A DNA stretch of 64,000 nucleotides from Loktanella sp. D2R18 (GCF_003318235.1 NZ_QOCG01000009.1:186001-250000); one strand, 5' to 3'; positions 1 through 10,775 are shown, counted from the stretch's first letter. The notes: generated by a model not told the origin, from the sequence alone. Numbers and translations: made by a program.

Positions 1-1008
1 ATGTTTACCACCGATCAGATCAGCAACCATGACACCTTCATGGCTGGCTTTATGTGCAAGCCACGGCGCGCCCGCGATGTCACCAATCGCATATAGCCCC
101 TCAACGCCGGTACGGCAGAATTCATCTGTAACAACATGGGTCCGATCAATTTTCACGCCCAATGCTTCTAGCCCCAGACCTTCAACGTTACCGACAATGC
201 CAACGGCGCTGATCACCGTATCAAACTCTTGCTTTTCGACTTTACCACCGGTTTCGATATGGGCGACAACCTTGTCTTTGCTGCGGTCTAGCTGCTTGAC
301 CACGGATTTTTCAAGAATTTTCATGCCCTGCTTCACAAACTGCTTTTTCGCAAAGGCGCTGATATCAGCGTCTTCAACAGGCAGCACGCGATCCATGACT
401 TCGACCACGGTCGTGTCGGCGCCTAGCGTATTATAGAAACTTGCGAATTCAATGCCGATGGCACCGGACCCGATGACCAGCAGCTTTTTCGGCTGATGCG
501 GTGGGACAAGCGCGTGACGGTATGACCAGACGCGGTCGCCATCGGCCTCTAACCCCGGAAGGTTGCGTGCCCGCGCGCCGGTCGCGAGCACGATGTTTTT
601 GCCGGTCAGTTCTTCGGTGCCCTTGTCGGTTTTTACCGTGACCTTACCTTTGCCCGGGATTGTTGCCTCTCCCATGAACACAGTGACTTTGTTCTTTTTC
701 AGAAGGTGCTTAACGCCGCCTTCCATCTGCTTGGACACACCGCGCGATCGTTTCACAACCGCGTCGAGATCGTAACCGATACCTTCGGCGGACAGACCAA
801 ACTCTTTGGCGCGATGCATCAGGTGAAAGACTTCAGAAGACCGCAACAGCGCCTTGGTCGGGATACAGCCCCAGTTCAAACAAATCCCACCAAGATTTTC
901 ACGCTCGATCACAGCGACATTCAGCCCAAGCTGCGCACCGCGGATAGCGGCGACATAACCCCCGGGTCCCGCACCAATTACGATCATATCAAAGTTCTTC
1001 GCGGCCAT
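1..1008 (-). CDS. lpd: Dihydrolipoyl dehydrogenase, 3' end cut by the window
   Basis: FAD-dependent E3 component that reoxidises dihydrolipoamide in 2-oxoacid dehydrogenase complexes, or the glycine cleavage system, passing electrons to NAD. The first 336 codons are present; family members have about 465, so the dimerisation domain and active-site His lie outside. An N-terminal FAD Rossmann motif (GAGPGG, residues 12-17) is followed by the redox disulfide CLNWGC (C43 and C48) and a second nucleotide motif GSGAIG near residue 178. The ATG at 1008 is preceded by a purine-rich AGGACC sequence. The reading frame is open to the edge of the window. Which complex it serves cannot be told from here. 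Confidence 0.96.
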   Translation of the reverse strand, partial: MAAKNFDMIVIGAGPGGYVAAIRGAQLGLNVAVIERENLGGICLNWGCIPTKALLRSSEVFHLMHRAKEFGLSAEGIGYDLDAVVKRSRGVSKQMEGGVKHLLKKNKVTVFMGEATIPGKGKVTVKTDKGTEELTGKNIVLATGARARNLPGLEADGDRVWSYRHALVPPHQPKKLLVIGSGAIGIEFASFYNTLGADTTVVEVMDRVLPVEDADISAFAKKQFVKQGMKILEKSVVKQLDRSKDKVVAHIETGGKVEKQEFDTVISAVGIVGNVEGLGLEALGVKIDRTHVVTDEFCRTGVEGLYAIGDIAGAPWLAHKASHEGVMVADLIGGKH

Positions 1009-1053
1009 GCCAGGTCCTCCAATTTCAATATTAGTTCAACACTAAACTATTAT

Positions 1054-1078
1054 CCCAAGGACCTCTAGTGACCTTGGG
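1054..1078. repeat. Inverted repeat between DUF924 gene and lpd
   Basis: CCCAAGG at 1054-1060 pairs perfectly with CCTTGGG at 1072-1078 around an 11-base loop. It lies in the 102-base gap between two same-strand genes. No strong T run follows on the minus strand, so it may be a weak terminator or a processing hairpin that separates lpd expression from the gene upstream. Confidence 0.4.
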
Positions 1079-1110
1079 GCATATCGGGCATTTGATGCAT
1101 GCATAGAGAG

Positions 1111-1692
1111 TTAAGCGTTCGAGCTGATCTGCGACTGATAGGCCGCACCATATCCACCAGCATCTAGAAACCGCTGCTCTGACGGGGTCGTTTCGCGCCC
1201 TAATGCATTGTTTCTATAGGGAAACCGTCCAAAATCACGGATCACCGTACGGTGGGCGCAAGCGTGATCGATGTTATTGGCCCCATGCAGAGGCATCCGG
1301 TCGTGGATCAAGCGCACAGCGCGATCTTGATCCGTCAAACACTCTGAATGCATCAAAGGAAGATAGAAAAACTGCCGCGCGGGTTCATCAATTTTCAAAT
1401 CCCAATTGCGATCAATCGCCATTTTTGCTGCCGCGCGGGCCAAAGTATCGGTTGAGAATGCATTGCCTTGATCCCGGAACATATTGCGCGGGAACTGATC
1501 GGTCAGGATAATATAAGCCAAGGTCCCCGTCGCATAAGTGAGCCATAGCCCAAGCGCGCCTTCGCTCGCTTCTTGCCATGTCTCTAGAAACTTATCGCGG
1601 ATTTGCGCATCCAACGCTGGATCTGCCTTATACCAATCCGCGGGCGCACAATCATCCAACCAAAACGCCAGTACCTCTTGGGGGGTAACCAT
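1111..1692 (-). CDS. DUF924 family protein
   Basis: A 193-residue soluble, mostly helical protein that matches the DUF924 family from end to end (VLAFWL near the start, LTDQFPRNMFR in the middle, FGRFPYRNNALGRE near the end). The family has no established biochemical role. The start is the ATG at 1692, preceded by AAGGAG seven bases upstream; a longer frame reaching 1740 lacks such a site. It is transcribed toward lpd, 102 bases away, with a hairpin between them, so it may share that transcript. Confidence 0.85.
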   Translation of the reverse strand: MVTPQEVLAFWLDDCAPADWYKADPALDAQIRDKFLETWQEASEGALGLWLTYATGTLAYIILTDQFPRNMFRDQGNAFSTDTLARAAAKMAIDRNWDLKIDEPARQFFYLPLMHSECLTDQDRAVRLIHDRMPLHGANNIDHACAHRTVIRDFGRFPYRNNALGRETTPSEQRFLDAGGYGAAYQSQISSNA

Positions 1693-1800
1693 TGATCTAC
1701 TCCTTAACCTGCCTGTCGTTAGGGCAAGCCAAGCAGACAAAACCTATCCTGACAAGGTGATTTTGCGGCGAAACCGATCAAGACATTCTACAGCGTGACA

Positions 1801-3060
1801 TTATTCGGCATTCTCCTCCTCGTCGCCAGCCTCGATATAGACCTCCAGCGCGACCTCGGTTGCGACTGCGGTTGATGCGGCGGTGACTGGAACATATGGC
1901 ACCGTTTCAGTATCCAGATCGCTGCGGCTCCGCTGGGTCATCCGGTACAGGCCATAGACGCCAATCGCTAGCATCAGTGCCGCCGTAAACAACCAATAAC
2001 CACTTGTGCCGATGACATCCATCATCTGCCCTACGATGACCGGACCTGCGATCGCCCCCATGCCGTTCACGAACAAAAAGCCGCCCGATGCTGATGCCAT
2101 GTCATCTTTTTCAAGATAATCATTCGCATAGGCCAAAAGCAAAGCGTAAAGCGGGTTCGACGTACCACCCACAATCGCCCCTGAAAAGACGATCACCGCA
2201 AAACTCTCCGGAATGAAAAATGCGGCCAGCGACCCAAGCCCACCAGCTGAGGCCACGCCAATAATCAAAAAACGGCGATCAATCCTGTCAGACAGCCACC
2301 CAATTGGGTATTGTAAAACAAGTGCGCCAATGTAGATCGCCGAGACAAAAAAGGAAATTTCACCGACTGTAAGCCCGATCCGGCTTCCATAAACCGCCGA
2401 CATCCCAAATTGCGCTGCAAAGACGCCGCCCAACATAAACATACCAAAACACGCAAGTGGCGAAGCCTCAATCAAGTCTTTGATTTTCATACGTTTTGAT
2501 GTTTCAAATGCGGGCATAGGCCGCGCAGACAGTAAGACCGGTGCAAATGCAAGCGACACCAAAACGGATGATATAATGAAGGGTGTGTACCCGGTGACAT
2601 CACCCTGACTGACGATCCATTGCGCAAATACGATCCCAGCCATTTGCACGATCATATAGACCGACAGCGCCTTGCCGCGCGTTTCATTGGATGACGCATC
2701 GTTCAGCCAGCTTTCCGCCGTGATATACACGCCACAAAAGCAAAACCCGATCACCACCCGGCCGACCGTCCAGGCCCAAGGCTCAATCAAAACCGGATAG
2801 CAGATCAATACCGCAGAAATCAGTGACCCTAAGGCCGCAAAGACCCGCACATGGCCCACACGGCGGATCAACTCTGGCGTATAGCGAGAGGAAAACAAGA
2901 AGCCCAAGAAATATGCCGACATCACGATAGACAGGGCAAAGGTGCTAAACCCTTCTTGGTCACCGCGCAGCCCTAACAACGTCCCCTGAAGGCCGTTGCC
3001 AACCATCAGCATGAACATGCCGATGAACAAGGCCCATGAGCCCGTGAAAACCTGTAGCAT
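1801..3060 (-). CDS. Major facilitator superfamily transporter
   Basis: A 419-residue inner membrane permease with about 12 hydrophobic helices. The GWLSDRIDRR stretch is the family's conserved cytoplasmic loop motif (loop 8-9 position), and a charged central loop (around SKRMKIKDLIE) separates the two six-helix halves. The overall pattern is like the YcaD-type branch, for which the substrate is unknown. An acidic, non-membrane C-terminal tail of about 40 residues ends in DEEENAE. The start at 3060 is chosen because GGAGGAA lies six bases upstream; the alternative in-frame ATG at 3075 would contain that ribosome site. The gene stands alone, with queA upstream on the same strand. Confidence 0.88.
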   Translation of the reverse strand: MLQVFTGSWALFIGMFMLMVGNGLQGTLLGLRGDQEGFSTFALSIVMSAYFLGFLFSSRYTPELIRRVGHVRVFAALGSLISAVLICYPVLIEPWAWTVGRVVIGFCFCGVYITAESWLNDASSNETRGKALSVYMIVQMAGIVFAQWIVSQGDVTGYTPFIISSVLVSLAFAPVLLSARPMPAFETSKRMKIKDLIEASPLACFGMFMLGGVFAAQFGMSAVYGSRIGLTVGEISFFVSAIYIGALVLQYPIGWLSDRIDRRFLIIGVASAGGLGSLAAFFIPESFAVIVFSGAIVGGTSNPLYALLLAYANDYLEKDDMASASGGFLFVNGMGAIAGPVIVGQMMDVIGTSGYWLFTAALMLAIGVYGLYRMTQRSRSDLDTETVPYVPVTAASTAVATEVALEVYIEAGDEEENAE

Positions 3061-3146
3061 AGTGTGTTCCTCCACTCCGACAGAGTTGCCCCTATGGATG
3101 ATTCTTACCCGACTTCATTACATAAAAACGACGCTGTCTTGTCTGT

Positions 3147-4211
3147 TCACGGCGCCTTTGTGCTCGGCGGCAACAAGAGCGAGGAATCGCCGTAGCTAAA
3201 GAAACGGTAACCCGTTGTGATTGCGTGAGAATAGATATCTTTGACCCGTTCAACCCCCATTAAGGCCGACACCAACATCATCAGCGTGGACTTGGGCAGG
3301 TGGAAATTCGTCATCAACCCGTCGGTCACTTGGAACGTGAACCCCGGTGTGATGAAAATATCGGTGGGACCGACCCAAGGTTTTAGCGCGCCTTCTTTGG
3401 CTGCTGTTTCAATCAGACGTAGCGCCGTCGTGCCGACAGGGATCACGCGCCCGCCCGCTGCCTTGGTCGCCATGATTTCATCAACCGCATTTTGTGTGAC
3501 CTCGCCCCATTCGGCATGCATTTTATGGTCGCGAACGTCATCAACTTTTACCGGCAAAAACGTGCCCGCCCCAACATGCAATGTCACATGGGTGAATGCC
3601 ACACCCCGCGCGCGCAACGCGTCAAGCAGCTCCCCGTCAAAATGCAGCGATGCGGTCGGTGCAGCGACGGCCCCCGCGTGGCGTGCCCAGTAGGTTTGAT
3701 AGTCATCTTTGTCGGCTTCATCCGCCGGACGTTTGGCCGCGATATATGGCGGCAAGGGCATCGCCCCAACAGCGGCCAAGGCCGCGTCAAAATCATCACC
3801 CGTCAGGTTAAATTGCAGATATGCCTGCCCATCCGCCCGCGCCGTCAATGTCGCAGACAGATCATCTGAAAATACGATCACCTCGCCGTCGCGAATTTTG
3901 CGCAATGGTTTCACCAAAGCCGCCCAGTCGCCTGTGGCACGCGGCTCTAGCAATGTGATCTCAATCTTGGCGCTGGTCGGCCCGGCTTCACCCTCGCGGT
4001 GACGCAACCCAGTCAGGCGCGCAGGGATCACTTTGGTATCGTTCAATATTAAACGATCGCCCGGTTGCAAAAGCGTGACCAAGTCCGACACATGGTGATC
4101 GGTAAGCCCTGCGTCATTTGCAAGCAAAAGCTTTGCCGATGTACGCGGACGCGCAGGGCGTGTCGCAATCAACTGCTCTGGCAGGTCAAAATCAAAATCG
4201 CTCAGTTTCAT
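3147..4211 (-). CDS. queA: S-adenosylmethionine:tRNA ribosyltransferase-isomerase
   Basis: Transfers and isomerises the ribosyl part of S-adenosylmethionine onto 7-aminomethyl-7-deazaguanine in tRNA, making epoxyqueuosine. The 354 residues span the whole family, beginning with the typical [11 protein letters not shown] and carrying [11 protein letters not shown] and [15 protein letters not shown], both strongly conserved. The ATG overlaps the stop codon of the large AsmA-like gene upstream (ATGA, 4208-4211), so the two are probably translationally coupled. Tgt, which acts earlier in the same pathway, is also in the window (32822-33952) but not linked to it. Confidence 0.96.
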   Translation of the reverse strand: MKLSDFDFDLPEQLIATRPARPRTSAKLLLANDAGLTDHHVSDLVTLLQPGDRLILNDTKVIPARLTGLRHREGEAGPTSAKIEITLLEPRATGDWAALVKPLRKIRDGEVIVFSDDLSATLTARADGQAYLQFNLTGDDFDAALAAVGAMPLPPYIAAKRPADEADKDDYQTYWARHAGAVAAPTASLHFDGELLDALRARGVAFTHVTLHVGAGTFLPVKVDDVRDHKMHAEWGEVTQNAVDEIMATKAAGGRVIPVGTTALRLIETAAKEGALKPWVGPTDIFITPGFTFQVTDGLMTNFHLPKSTLMMLVSALMGVERVKDIYSHAITTGYRFFSYGDSSLLLPPSTKAP

Positions 4212-7200
4212 TGGGTTACTTCCGGTGGCGGACGGCGGAACAATTCCCGGAACATGCCGGGGGTAAGCGCCGATAGTGGGTTTACGCTGACCTGCGGTGC
4301 CGAAGTCGCGCCACGAATATTAAAGTTGAACCCAATCAGCCCCTCGCCCCGGCGGGTCAAGACAGAACCAATCCCGTTCAAAAAATACAGCGGTGAGACA
4401 ACACCTTGCAGGTCAAGCTGCTTTGTCGCCAGCGTGTAAATGCCATCAATGGAAATGCCAAGCCCGGGCCCAACGGCGCTGGCCTGCGTGACAATCACTT
4501 GGTCCGGGGTCAATCGGAACCGCGCATCCACATCTTCAAAACTCAACCCTTGCCCATCCAGCTGCTGCAAAAGCCCAACCACGCTGATCGCATCCAAAAG
4601 TGCGGCAATCGCAGGTGCGTCGCGCACGCGGATGTCATTCACAATTAAAGCCCCGTCAAACGTGCCTTCGCCACCTGCAGGTAACAATGTCAGGTTCAGA
4701 CTGCCCCCGACGGCGTTTTCAAGAAAACCGGACGCGCGCAACACCGCGCCCGCGTCATCGCTGGTGACACGCACAGCCGTGCGCCCATCACGCGGGGCGA
4801 CGATACCTGCGACCGGGGCAGCCCCGTTCAACTGCCCACTGAACTGGCCTGAAAACCCGCCTGCCCCGTTAAAATCGCCCCGAAACCCTGTAAGGGCGAT
4901 CCCTTCGGTGATCTGCAAACGGTCTAGTGCGATTTGCATTGGTCCCCCTTGACCGCGGCCACCGCCAAAGCGGGCGCGGCGCAAATCAAGACTGCCACCG
5001 TTGACCGTAACCCGCACCGGTTGCCCTGCCCCGCGTCCGCTTAGCGTCACTGGCGCGTTAAACCAATTCCCGATCGCAACTTGGCTAAATGTTGCGGCCT
5101 CAAATCTGCCGCTCTGGGAGAGGTCAATGCGCCCCTGCGCCTGCAACCCGCCGCCACTGATCTGCAATTGGTCTACCTGCGGGACCGGTCCCAAACTGCC
5201 GCTCACCAACAATGCGCCATCCTGAGAACCCGATTTTGACCACCCGATAGCGGGCAGTGCCAATTGTAACCCGCGCAGATCTGAGGTTAGCGCAAAGGCA
5301 GGGGCAGCCCCTGCGGCCAGATCAATTGTGATATCCGCGCGCCCACCGCCCGTCACCATACCTGCGGGTAAGGCAATATTGAATTCATCCAAGAAGCTTT
5401 GCGTCAGCGCGACATTGGCAGTGACCTGGCTTTGTCCCCGGTGCGCCGCACCAAACTGCTGCTGCCATTGCCCAATCGCGCGCGCGGCACCCAGCTGCAC
5501 CGGTCCTTCAATCGTGAGCCCGGCGTTATTCGCCACAACATCAAGCCGACCAGCGCGCAGGCTGCGCCCCGGCACCAACTGATCCGACTGCACAGCACGC
5601 AATTCAGCCATAAGGTCCAAATCAATCGCGTCCAATTGCACACCGCGCACCAGTGGTAGCGCAATTTGCCCAGACACATGCGCTTGCCCATCCGCCAATG
5701 TCACGGGACGGTTGGCTTTGTCCAAGAACGACAGAGGCGGCTGGTTGAGCAGCGACAAAACCGACGTGATCGACCCATCCGCCATCAAATCCACCCGACC
5801 GTTGGAAGGCTTTTGGCGCGTATCAAGGACCGTAAAGCTCGTACCCGTCACATCAAGAACGCCACCTTCGGGCGGCACGATTTGCCCTTGGTCCAGCGTC
5901 ACTACAAATTTGCGGTCAATGATAGACGCCACACCCGCCCCATCCGTGATCAGCGGCATTTGACGCAAGAAACGGATCTCTGCCTCTGCGAACTCAAACC
6001 CTAACGCAAAGTCACGTGGTTGATCAGGGGATACGCGCAGCCCGACATTTCCATTGATGAGCCGCCCTTGGGATATGTTTTCAGCGATCCAGTTGCGGGT
6101 CTTGGGCTTCACCTCAGGTGGCCAGAACGTCAGCAGTTGCGCCGGGTCAATTTCGTTTACATTTGCGTCGAAGGCCCCGTGCCAACCATCGGCCTGTGCG
6201 ATCAGCGTTCCGTGCGACAAAACGCGCAAATCCCCGTCAGAGACGACCATTTGCCCCAATTCGACCTGAAACGGATCAAAACGCAGACGAAAATCAACCG
6301 CAGCATTTTCGATTGTCGGGGCGGTTTCGTAAAACCCCATCGGGTTGAGCGCCACATCCCGGAACTGAAACTGCCCCAGCAGAGCCCCCGGCAGCCCATC
6401 GCTGATTTCACGCAAATATGCGGTACCACCTGCGCGCAATCGGCCCCAATCGGTATCCAGTACGACCTCGGAAAATGCGATGCTGTCGCGCATGGGGTTA
6501 TAAGTCAGATAGGCTTTGGCCGCGTTAAATTGCACCGGGGAAGTCGCTTCATTCGGTTGCAAAGCCCCTTGGCCAATTTCCAATGTCGCGCTCAGCGGGC
6601 CAAGCGCCCCATCTTCATCCAGTTGCGTGCGCAACGCTGCTGATATCGGGGCTTCGACGTCACGCAACCACGTCAGCGCAGGCGATTGTGCGGCGATGTC
6701 ACTGGCGATGGCATCGTCGATGTTCACTGCGAGTTGCGCCGCCTTTGATCCGCGCGGGCTGCTATATGACAGGTTCACCGTTGTAACACCTGCTCGGCCG
6801 GACAATAGGCTTAGATTTCCGCGCAACGCCGTTTCTCCGCCCCGCAAATCAAGCGCAAATGCGCCCCCATCCACGACCCAACTGCGCTGCGCACGCGCAT
6901 CGTCAAAGTTCACGATCACGCCTTCAGCGGTCACCGTTTCAAGCGCCGCAAGCTGCGGGTGTTCAAATACCTGATCCAATTGATCCAAGAGTTGCGGCAC
7001 CGACCGGGCTTGCCCGACCTCGGCGGCGCCCGAAGCCAAAGCAACCGCAACGGTCCCGTCACGCGCGCGGCGCAGGTTCACTTGGGCGCCAACAAGCCGA
7101 ACATTTTGCATCAGCACCGCGTGGTTAAACAGCAAACCGCGCGGTGACATCTGTCCTTCGGCAACGCGCACGCGGGTCAGCATAACGCCGTCACGGTCAA

Positions 7201-7501
7201 ACAGCTTGGTATCAACCAACCGCACATGTGGGTGCAAATCTCGTCCTATGCGTGCGGTAATGGATCCAAATTCCAATTTTGCCCCGTCCAGCACCTGCGC
7301 GGCACGAGTCTCTATCTGTGTAACGACCCAAGTCGGCGCTGTAATTTCACGGTTGATCATCATCACGGCTGCCACCGCGGCAAAGATCACAGGCGTCAAA
7401 CAAACCACAAAAACAGCGCGCAACCAAAACAACCAGCCGCACAGGCGTCTGCGCGGTTTTTTGACCGGTTCAGGGTCTTGCTGATTTTCCGTTTCGGTCA
7501 A
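4208..7501 (-). CDS. AsmA/YhdP-like large envelope protein
   Basis: A 1097-residue protein with a basic cytoplasmic start (KKPRRR), one membrane helix at about residues 27-48, and a very long periplasmic part rich in beta strands, with a DUF3971-like middle and an AsmA-type C-terminal region ([24 protein letters not shown]). Members of this group, such as YhdP and TamB, form long grooves that bridge the inner and outer membranes and are implicated in moving phospholipids outward; that role is inferred here. The start is TTG at 7501, supported by GGAG seven bases upstream. It ends in a 4-base overlap with queA and starts divergently from bcp, 85 bases away. Confidence 0.85.
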   Translation of the reverse strand: MTETENQQDPEPVKKPRRRLCGWLFWLRAVFVVCLTPVIFAAVAAVMMINREITAPTWVVTQIETRAAQVLDGAKLEFGSITARIGRDLHPHVRLVDTKLFDRDGVMLTRVRVAEGQMSPRGLLFNHAVLMQNVRLVGAQVNLRRARDGTVAVALASGAAEVGQARSVPQLLDQLDQVFEHPQLAALETVTAEGVIVNFDDARAQRSWVVDGGAFALDLRGGETALRGNLSLLSGRAGVTTVNLSYSSPRGSKAAQLAVNIDDAIASDIAAQSPALTWLRDVEAPISAALRTQLDEDGALGPLSATLEIGQGALQPNEATSPVQFNAAKAYLTYNPMRDSIAFSEVVLDTDWGRLRAGGTAYLREISDGLPGALLGQFQFRDVALNPMGFYETAPTIENAAVDFRLRFDPFQVELGQMVVSDGDLRVLSHGTLIAQADGWHGAFDANVNEIDPAQLLTFWPPEVKPKTRNWIAENISQGRLINGNVGLRVSPDQPRDFALGFEFAEAEIRFLRQMPLITDGAGVASIIDRKFVVTLDQGQIVPPEGGVLDVTGTSFTVLDTRQKPSNGRVDLMADGSITSVLSLLNQPPLSFLDKANRPVTLADGQAHVSGQIALPLVRGVQLDAIDLDLMAELRAVQSDQLVPGRSLRAGRLDVVANNAGLTIEGPVQLGAARAIGQWQQQFGAAHRGQSQVTANVALTQSFLDEFNIALPAGMVTGGGRADITIDLAAGAAPAFALTSDLRGLQLALPAIGWSKSGSQDGALLVSGSLGPVPQVDQLQISGGGLQAQGRIDLSQSGRFEAATFSQVAIGNWFNAPVTLSGRGAGQPVRVTVNGGSLDLRRARFGGGRGQGGPMQIALDRLQITEGIALTGFRGDFNGAGGFSGQFSGQLNGAAPVAGIVAPRDGRTAVRVTSDDAGAVLRASGFLENAVGGSLNLTLLPAGGEGTFDGALIVNDIRVRDAPAIAALLDAISVVGLLQQLDGQGLSFEDVDARFRLTPDQVIVTQASAVGPGLGISIDGIYTLATKQLDLQGVVSPLYFLNGIGSVLTRRGEGLIGFNFNIRGATSAPQVSVNPLSALTPGMFRELFRRPPPEVTQ

Positions 7502-7586
7502 TTCGTCTCCGCCACTTTACGGTTTGGGCCTTTATCTTTGCTTGTGCCGGGTTAAAACAAAAGCGCAACGTACAAAAGGACGTATC

Positions 7587-8051
7587 ATGACCCTTCTTGC
7601 TGTAGGCGACATTGCCCCAACTGTGACCCTGCCCCGCGACGGCGGCGAAATTGTGAACATGGCCGATTTTGCCGGAAAAAATATTGTTCTCTATTTCTAC
7701 CCGCGCGATGACACGCCGGGTTGCACCAAAGAAGCCATTGGATTTACAGAAAGCGTCGCTGACTTTGACGCGCTGAACACCATTGTCTTGGGCGTGTCCA
7801 AGGACCCGATCAAAAAACACGACAAATTTGTCGCCAAGCACGATCTGAAAATCGCGCTACTATCGGATGAAGAAGGTGATGTCTGTGAACGCTATGGCGT
7901 TTGGGTCGAAAAGAACATGTACGGCAAAACCTATATGGGCATTGAACGCGCGACGTTTTTGATCGGCCCTGACGGCGTGATTAAACAAGCGTGGCGCAAG
8001 GTCCGCGTCCCCGGCCATGTTGAATCCGTGCTTGAGACGTTGCGCGGATGA
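7587..8051 (+). CDS. bcp: Thioredoxin-dependent thiol peroxidase (Bcp/PrxQ peroxiredoxin)
   Basis: Reduces hydroperoxides in the cytoplasm. The protein is 154 residues long, normal for the family. The peroxidatic cysteine is C46 in FYPRDDTPGCT. The resolving cysteine that E. coli Bcp has five residues later is absent (A50); the only other cysteine is C100 (EEGDVCERYG), so this is either a 1-Cys enzyme or one that pairs with C100. AAAAGGA lies six bases before the ATG at 7587, so an upstream in-frame extension to 7524 is not used. The stop overlaps the next gene by four bases, pointing to an operon with the DUF455 gene. Confidence 0.93.
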   Translation: MTLLAVGDIAPTVTLPRDGGEIVNMADFAGKNIVLYFYPRDDTPGCTKEAIGFTESVADFDALNTIVLGVSKDPIKKHDKFVAKHDLKIALLSDEEGDVCERYGVWVEKNMYGKTYMGIERATFLIGPDGVIKQAWRKVRVPGHVESVLETLRG

Positions 8052-8863
8052 TGACCCTGTCAGAGATGGCGGTCGCTGTGCTGACTACGGCTGATGGACG
8101 AGAAAAAGCAGCGCTTTCGCGCAAATTCGCGGCCGATTGGCGTGCATCACGCGCAGATGGCCCTGCGATTAAGGTTGGTCAAGCAACACCACCATCATTT
8201 CCGGCGAGGCCCGAAAAACCCGCGCTTTTGAACCCGCGCGACGTACCCTTGCGCAAACCCGGCACCCCCGAAGGGCGGATCGCGCTGCTGCATGCGGTCG
8301 CCCATATTGAATTGAACGCGATTGATTTGCACTGGGACATCATCCCGCGTTTTGCCCATATCAAACTGCCGCTTGGGTATTACGATGATTGGGTGAAATC
8401 TGCGGATGAAGAATCTAAGCATTTCCAGCTGATGTGCGATTGCCTTGAGGAATTGGGCAGTTTCTATGGCGCTTTGCCCGCCCATGCTGGCATGTGGCGT
8501 GCTGCCGAAGATACGGTTGATGATCTTATGGGGCGGCTCGCCGTGGTCCCAATGGTGCTTGAGGCCCGCGGGCTAGATGTGACACCGGGGATGATCAACA
8601 TCTTTAAGCAGGCCAAGAATAAGTCAGCCGTCGCGGCGCTTGAAACTATCTACGCCGAAGAGGTGCATCATGTGTCCTACGGGTCAAAATGGTTCAATTT
8701 TTTGTGCGGTCGCCATGATCTGGACCCTACGGGCGTCTTCCATGAACTCGTGCGCAAATATTTCCATTCTGATCTAAAGCCTCCGTTTAACGAAGAAAAA
8801 CGTGCCGAGGCTGGCATCCCTCCGGATTTTTACTGGCCACTTGCAGCACAGCAAAAAACTTAA
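8048..8863 (+). CDS. DUF455 ferritin-like protein
   Basis: A 271-residue protein matching the DUF455 (PF04305) family. It is predicted to be a four-helix ferritin-like fold; acidic and histidine residues in AHIELNAIDLHWDI, DEESKHFQL, MVLEARGLD and YAEEVHHVSYG fit the spacing of a di-iron or similar metal site. Function is not established for the family. The ATG at 8048 overlaps the bcp stop (ATGA), with a second ATG three bases later. Coupling to a peroxidase suggests a role in oxidative stress or metal handling, which is inference from position only. Confidence 0.85.
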   Translation: MMTLSEMAVAVLTTADGREKAALSRKFAADWRASRADGPAIKVGQATPPSFPARPEKPALLNPRDVPLRKPGTPEGRIALLHAVAHIELNAIDLHWDIIPRFAHIKLPLGYYDDWVKSADEESKHFQLMCDCLEELGSFYGALPAHAGMWRAAEDTVDDLMGRLAVVPMVLEARGLDVTPGMINIFKQAKNKSAVAALETIYAEEVHHVSYGSKWFNFLCGRHDLDPTGVFHELVRKYFHSDLKPPFNEEKRAEAGIPPDFYWPLAAQQKT

Positions 8864-8989
8864 TCCAAGTGAAGGCGCAAATCCGCGCCCATGGCGTAAT
8901 ATTCTTGCAGCAGGCCCCAGGGCTGCTTACACAGTCAGGCAACGCTGGTGCGGGACCAGTGACTGACCGGGACGACACAGGGAATTATC

Positions 8990-10297
8990 GTGCGATCGCG
9001 ACTGACAAAGACCATTCACAATGTGTTGGAACGCTGGTTCCCTGAACGCAGACTGTTTTTAAGATCCGACACAGAGACCCGGTTTATCCGGCTCAGCTCT
9101 GAAACGCAGCTTGTGGCTTGGGTTGGGTGCACGGTTGTTGTCGCTTGGACAATTGTTGCCACCGCGATTTTGCTGATGGATAGCATTGGCGCCGGGAACT
9201 TTCGCGCGCAGGCCCAACGCGACCAGATGACATATGAACAACGGCTGAACGCGCTTTCGTCCGAACGTGACCTGCGCGCACAAGAAGCCGCCGCCGCACA
9301 AGATCGGTTCAGCACCGCCTTGCGCCAGATTTCGATCATGCAGTCTGAATTGCTCGCGACCGAAGAAAAGCGTCGCGAATTGGAAACAGGGCTAGACGTG
9401 GTGCAGGCCACACTGCGCGATACGATGCGGGACCGTGAAGACGCCCGCGACCAAGTGGCTGCGCTTTCCAGTGAAACAGAGGCCGGCGAAGCTGCGGCCA
9501 TGACCGAAGATGCCGTCAGCACGGTGGATCTTTTGGCAAACGCATTAGCCCAGACAGCAACCGAGCGTGACATGATTTCTGCCGACGCAGAGTTCGCAAT
9601 TGGCCACGCCCAAGATCTGGAACTGGAACTGCGGCTTTTGCAAGAACGCAACGATCAGATTTTCCGCCAGCTTGAAGAGGCCATGTTGGTGTCAGTCGAA
9701 CCGCTTGACGATATGTTCCGTGCGGCGGGCATGAGCCCAGACAGCATGTTAGCGCAAGTCAGACGCGGGTATTCAGGACAGGGCGGTCCGCTAACGCCCA
9801 TACAGTTTTCAACTCGGGGCGGCGAACCTGATCCAGATGCGCTCCGCGCGAATGCAATTCTGGCCTCAATGGACCGAATCAACCTGTATCGAATCGCCGC
9901 TGAAAAGGCCCCGTTCGACATCCCAGTTAAGGCAAACTTTCGGTTCACATCGGGTTTTGGCCAGCGTTGGGGCCGCTTGCATGCGGGCACGGATTTTGCA
10001 GGGCCCGTTGGCACGCCAATCTACGCAACTGCTGACGGAGTGGTCACAAATGCTGGGTGGTCGTCGGGTTATGGCCGTTTGATAAAAATCCAGCACGACT
10101 TCGGAATTGAGACAAGATACGCACACTTGAACGCAATGCACGTCACTGTTGGGCAAAGAGTCTCGCGTGGTGAACGAATTGGTGATATGGGCAATTCAGG
10201 TCGCTCAACAGGACCACACCTTCACTACGAGGTTCGCGTCGGAGGCGAGCCCGTTAACCCGATGATCTATATAAGAGCTGGACAAGATGTTTTCTAA
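8990..10297 (+). CDS. M23 family metallopeptidase with membrane anchor and coiled coil
   Basis: A 435-residue peptidoglycan hydrolase or LytM factor. A basic N-terminus precedes one membrane helix at about residues 42-64, then a long coiled coil (about 75-240), and a C-terminal M23/LytM domain from about residue 325. The zinc site is intact: HAGTDF (H, D), YAH and HLHYEV with the second catalytic histidine. It begins at GTG 8990, with AGGGA six bases upstream. The last 11 bases overlap the bactofilin gene, an arrangement also known in other proteobacteria where the bactofilin positions an M23 enzyme that shapes the cell wall. Confidence 0.92.
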   Translation: MRSRLTKTIHNVLERWFPERRLFLRSDTETRFIRLSSETQLVAWVGCTVVVAWTIVATAILLMDSIGAGNFRAQAQRDQMTYEQRLNALSSERDLRAQEAAAAQDRFSTALRQISIMQSELLATEEKRRELETGLDVVQATLRDTMRDREDARDQVAALSSETEAGEAAAMTEDAVSTVDLLANALAQTATERDMISADAEFAIGHAQDLELELRLLQERNDQIFRQLEEAMLVSVEPLDDMFRAAGMSPDSMLAQVRRGYSGQGGPLTPIQFSTRGGEPDPDALRANAILASMDRINLYRIAAEKAPFDIPVKANFRFTSGFGQRWGRLHAGTDFAGPVGTPIYATADGVVTNAGWSSGYGRLIKIQHDFGIETRYAHLNAMHVTVGQRVSRGERIGDMGNSGRSTGPHLHYEVRVGGEPVNPMIYIRAGQDVF

Positions 10298-10775
10298 ATC
10301 GAAAATCAATGAACCCGGACCCAAACCGTCCGATACCGAAACAAAAAAAGGCGCAGACGCGAAAAAAGGTGCTGGTTCAGATTACAAAGCATCTGGCCCC
10401 AAGCCCGCACCGTCAGTTTTGTCTTCTGATCTGCTGATCACAGGCAACATTAAAACCGCCGGCGACGTTCAAGTCGAAGGTCAAGTCGATGGCGATATTC
10501 GCGCGCACCTGCTGACAGTTGGCGAAGGGGCCACAATCAAAGGCGAAGTTGTCGCTGATGATGTAGTTGTCAACGGCCGCGTTGTTGGCCGTGTGCGTGG
10601 CCTGAAGGTCCGTCTTTCTTCTTCTGCACGCGTTGAGGGTGATATCATCCACAAGACAATCGCAATCGAAAGCGGCGCCCACTTTGAGGGCTCTGTTCAG
10701 CGTCAAGACGACCCGCTGGCACTTGGCACCAAAAAGATGCCAACAGCCGCCGCTGCGGACACTCCAAAGTCCTAA
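10287..10775 (+). CDS. Bactofilin (polymer-forming cytoskeletal protein)
   Basis: A 162-residue protein with a disordered Lys/Pro-rich N-terminus (about 1-42) and a central right-handed beta-helix bactofilin domain (about 45-140) recognised by repeated short strands such as GDVQVEGQVDGDI, GEVVADDVVVNGRV and ARVEGDIIHK. Bactofilins form nucleotide-free filaments on the inner membrane and recruit wall enzymes. The start overlaps the M23 peptidase gene by 11 bases, so the two proteins are almost certainly co-expressed. A strong terminator follows at 10800. Confidence 0.93.
   Translation: MFSKSKINEPGPKPSDTETKKGADAKKGAGSDYKASGPKPAPSVLSSDLLITGNIKTAGDVQVEGQVDGDIRAHLLTVGEGATIKGEVVADDVVVNGRVVGRVRGLKVRLSSSARVEGDIIHKTIAIESGAHFEGSVQRQDDPLALGTKKMPTAAAADTPKS

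Noticed and set aside
3492-3869. Long open frames antisense to queA, AsmA-like, cysG and other genes
   Set aside because: They are frame shadows of clear genes on the other strand and show no family motifs or ribosome sites.
8864-8989. Terminator after the DUF455 gene
   Set aside because: Short inverted repeats (GGCGC/GCGCC and GCAGC/GCTGC) are present but lack T runs; too weak to call.
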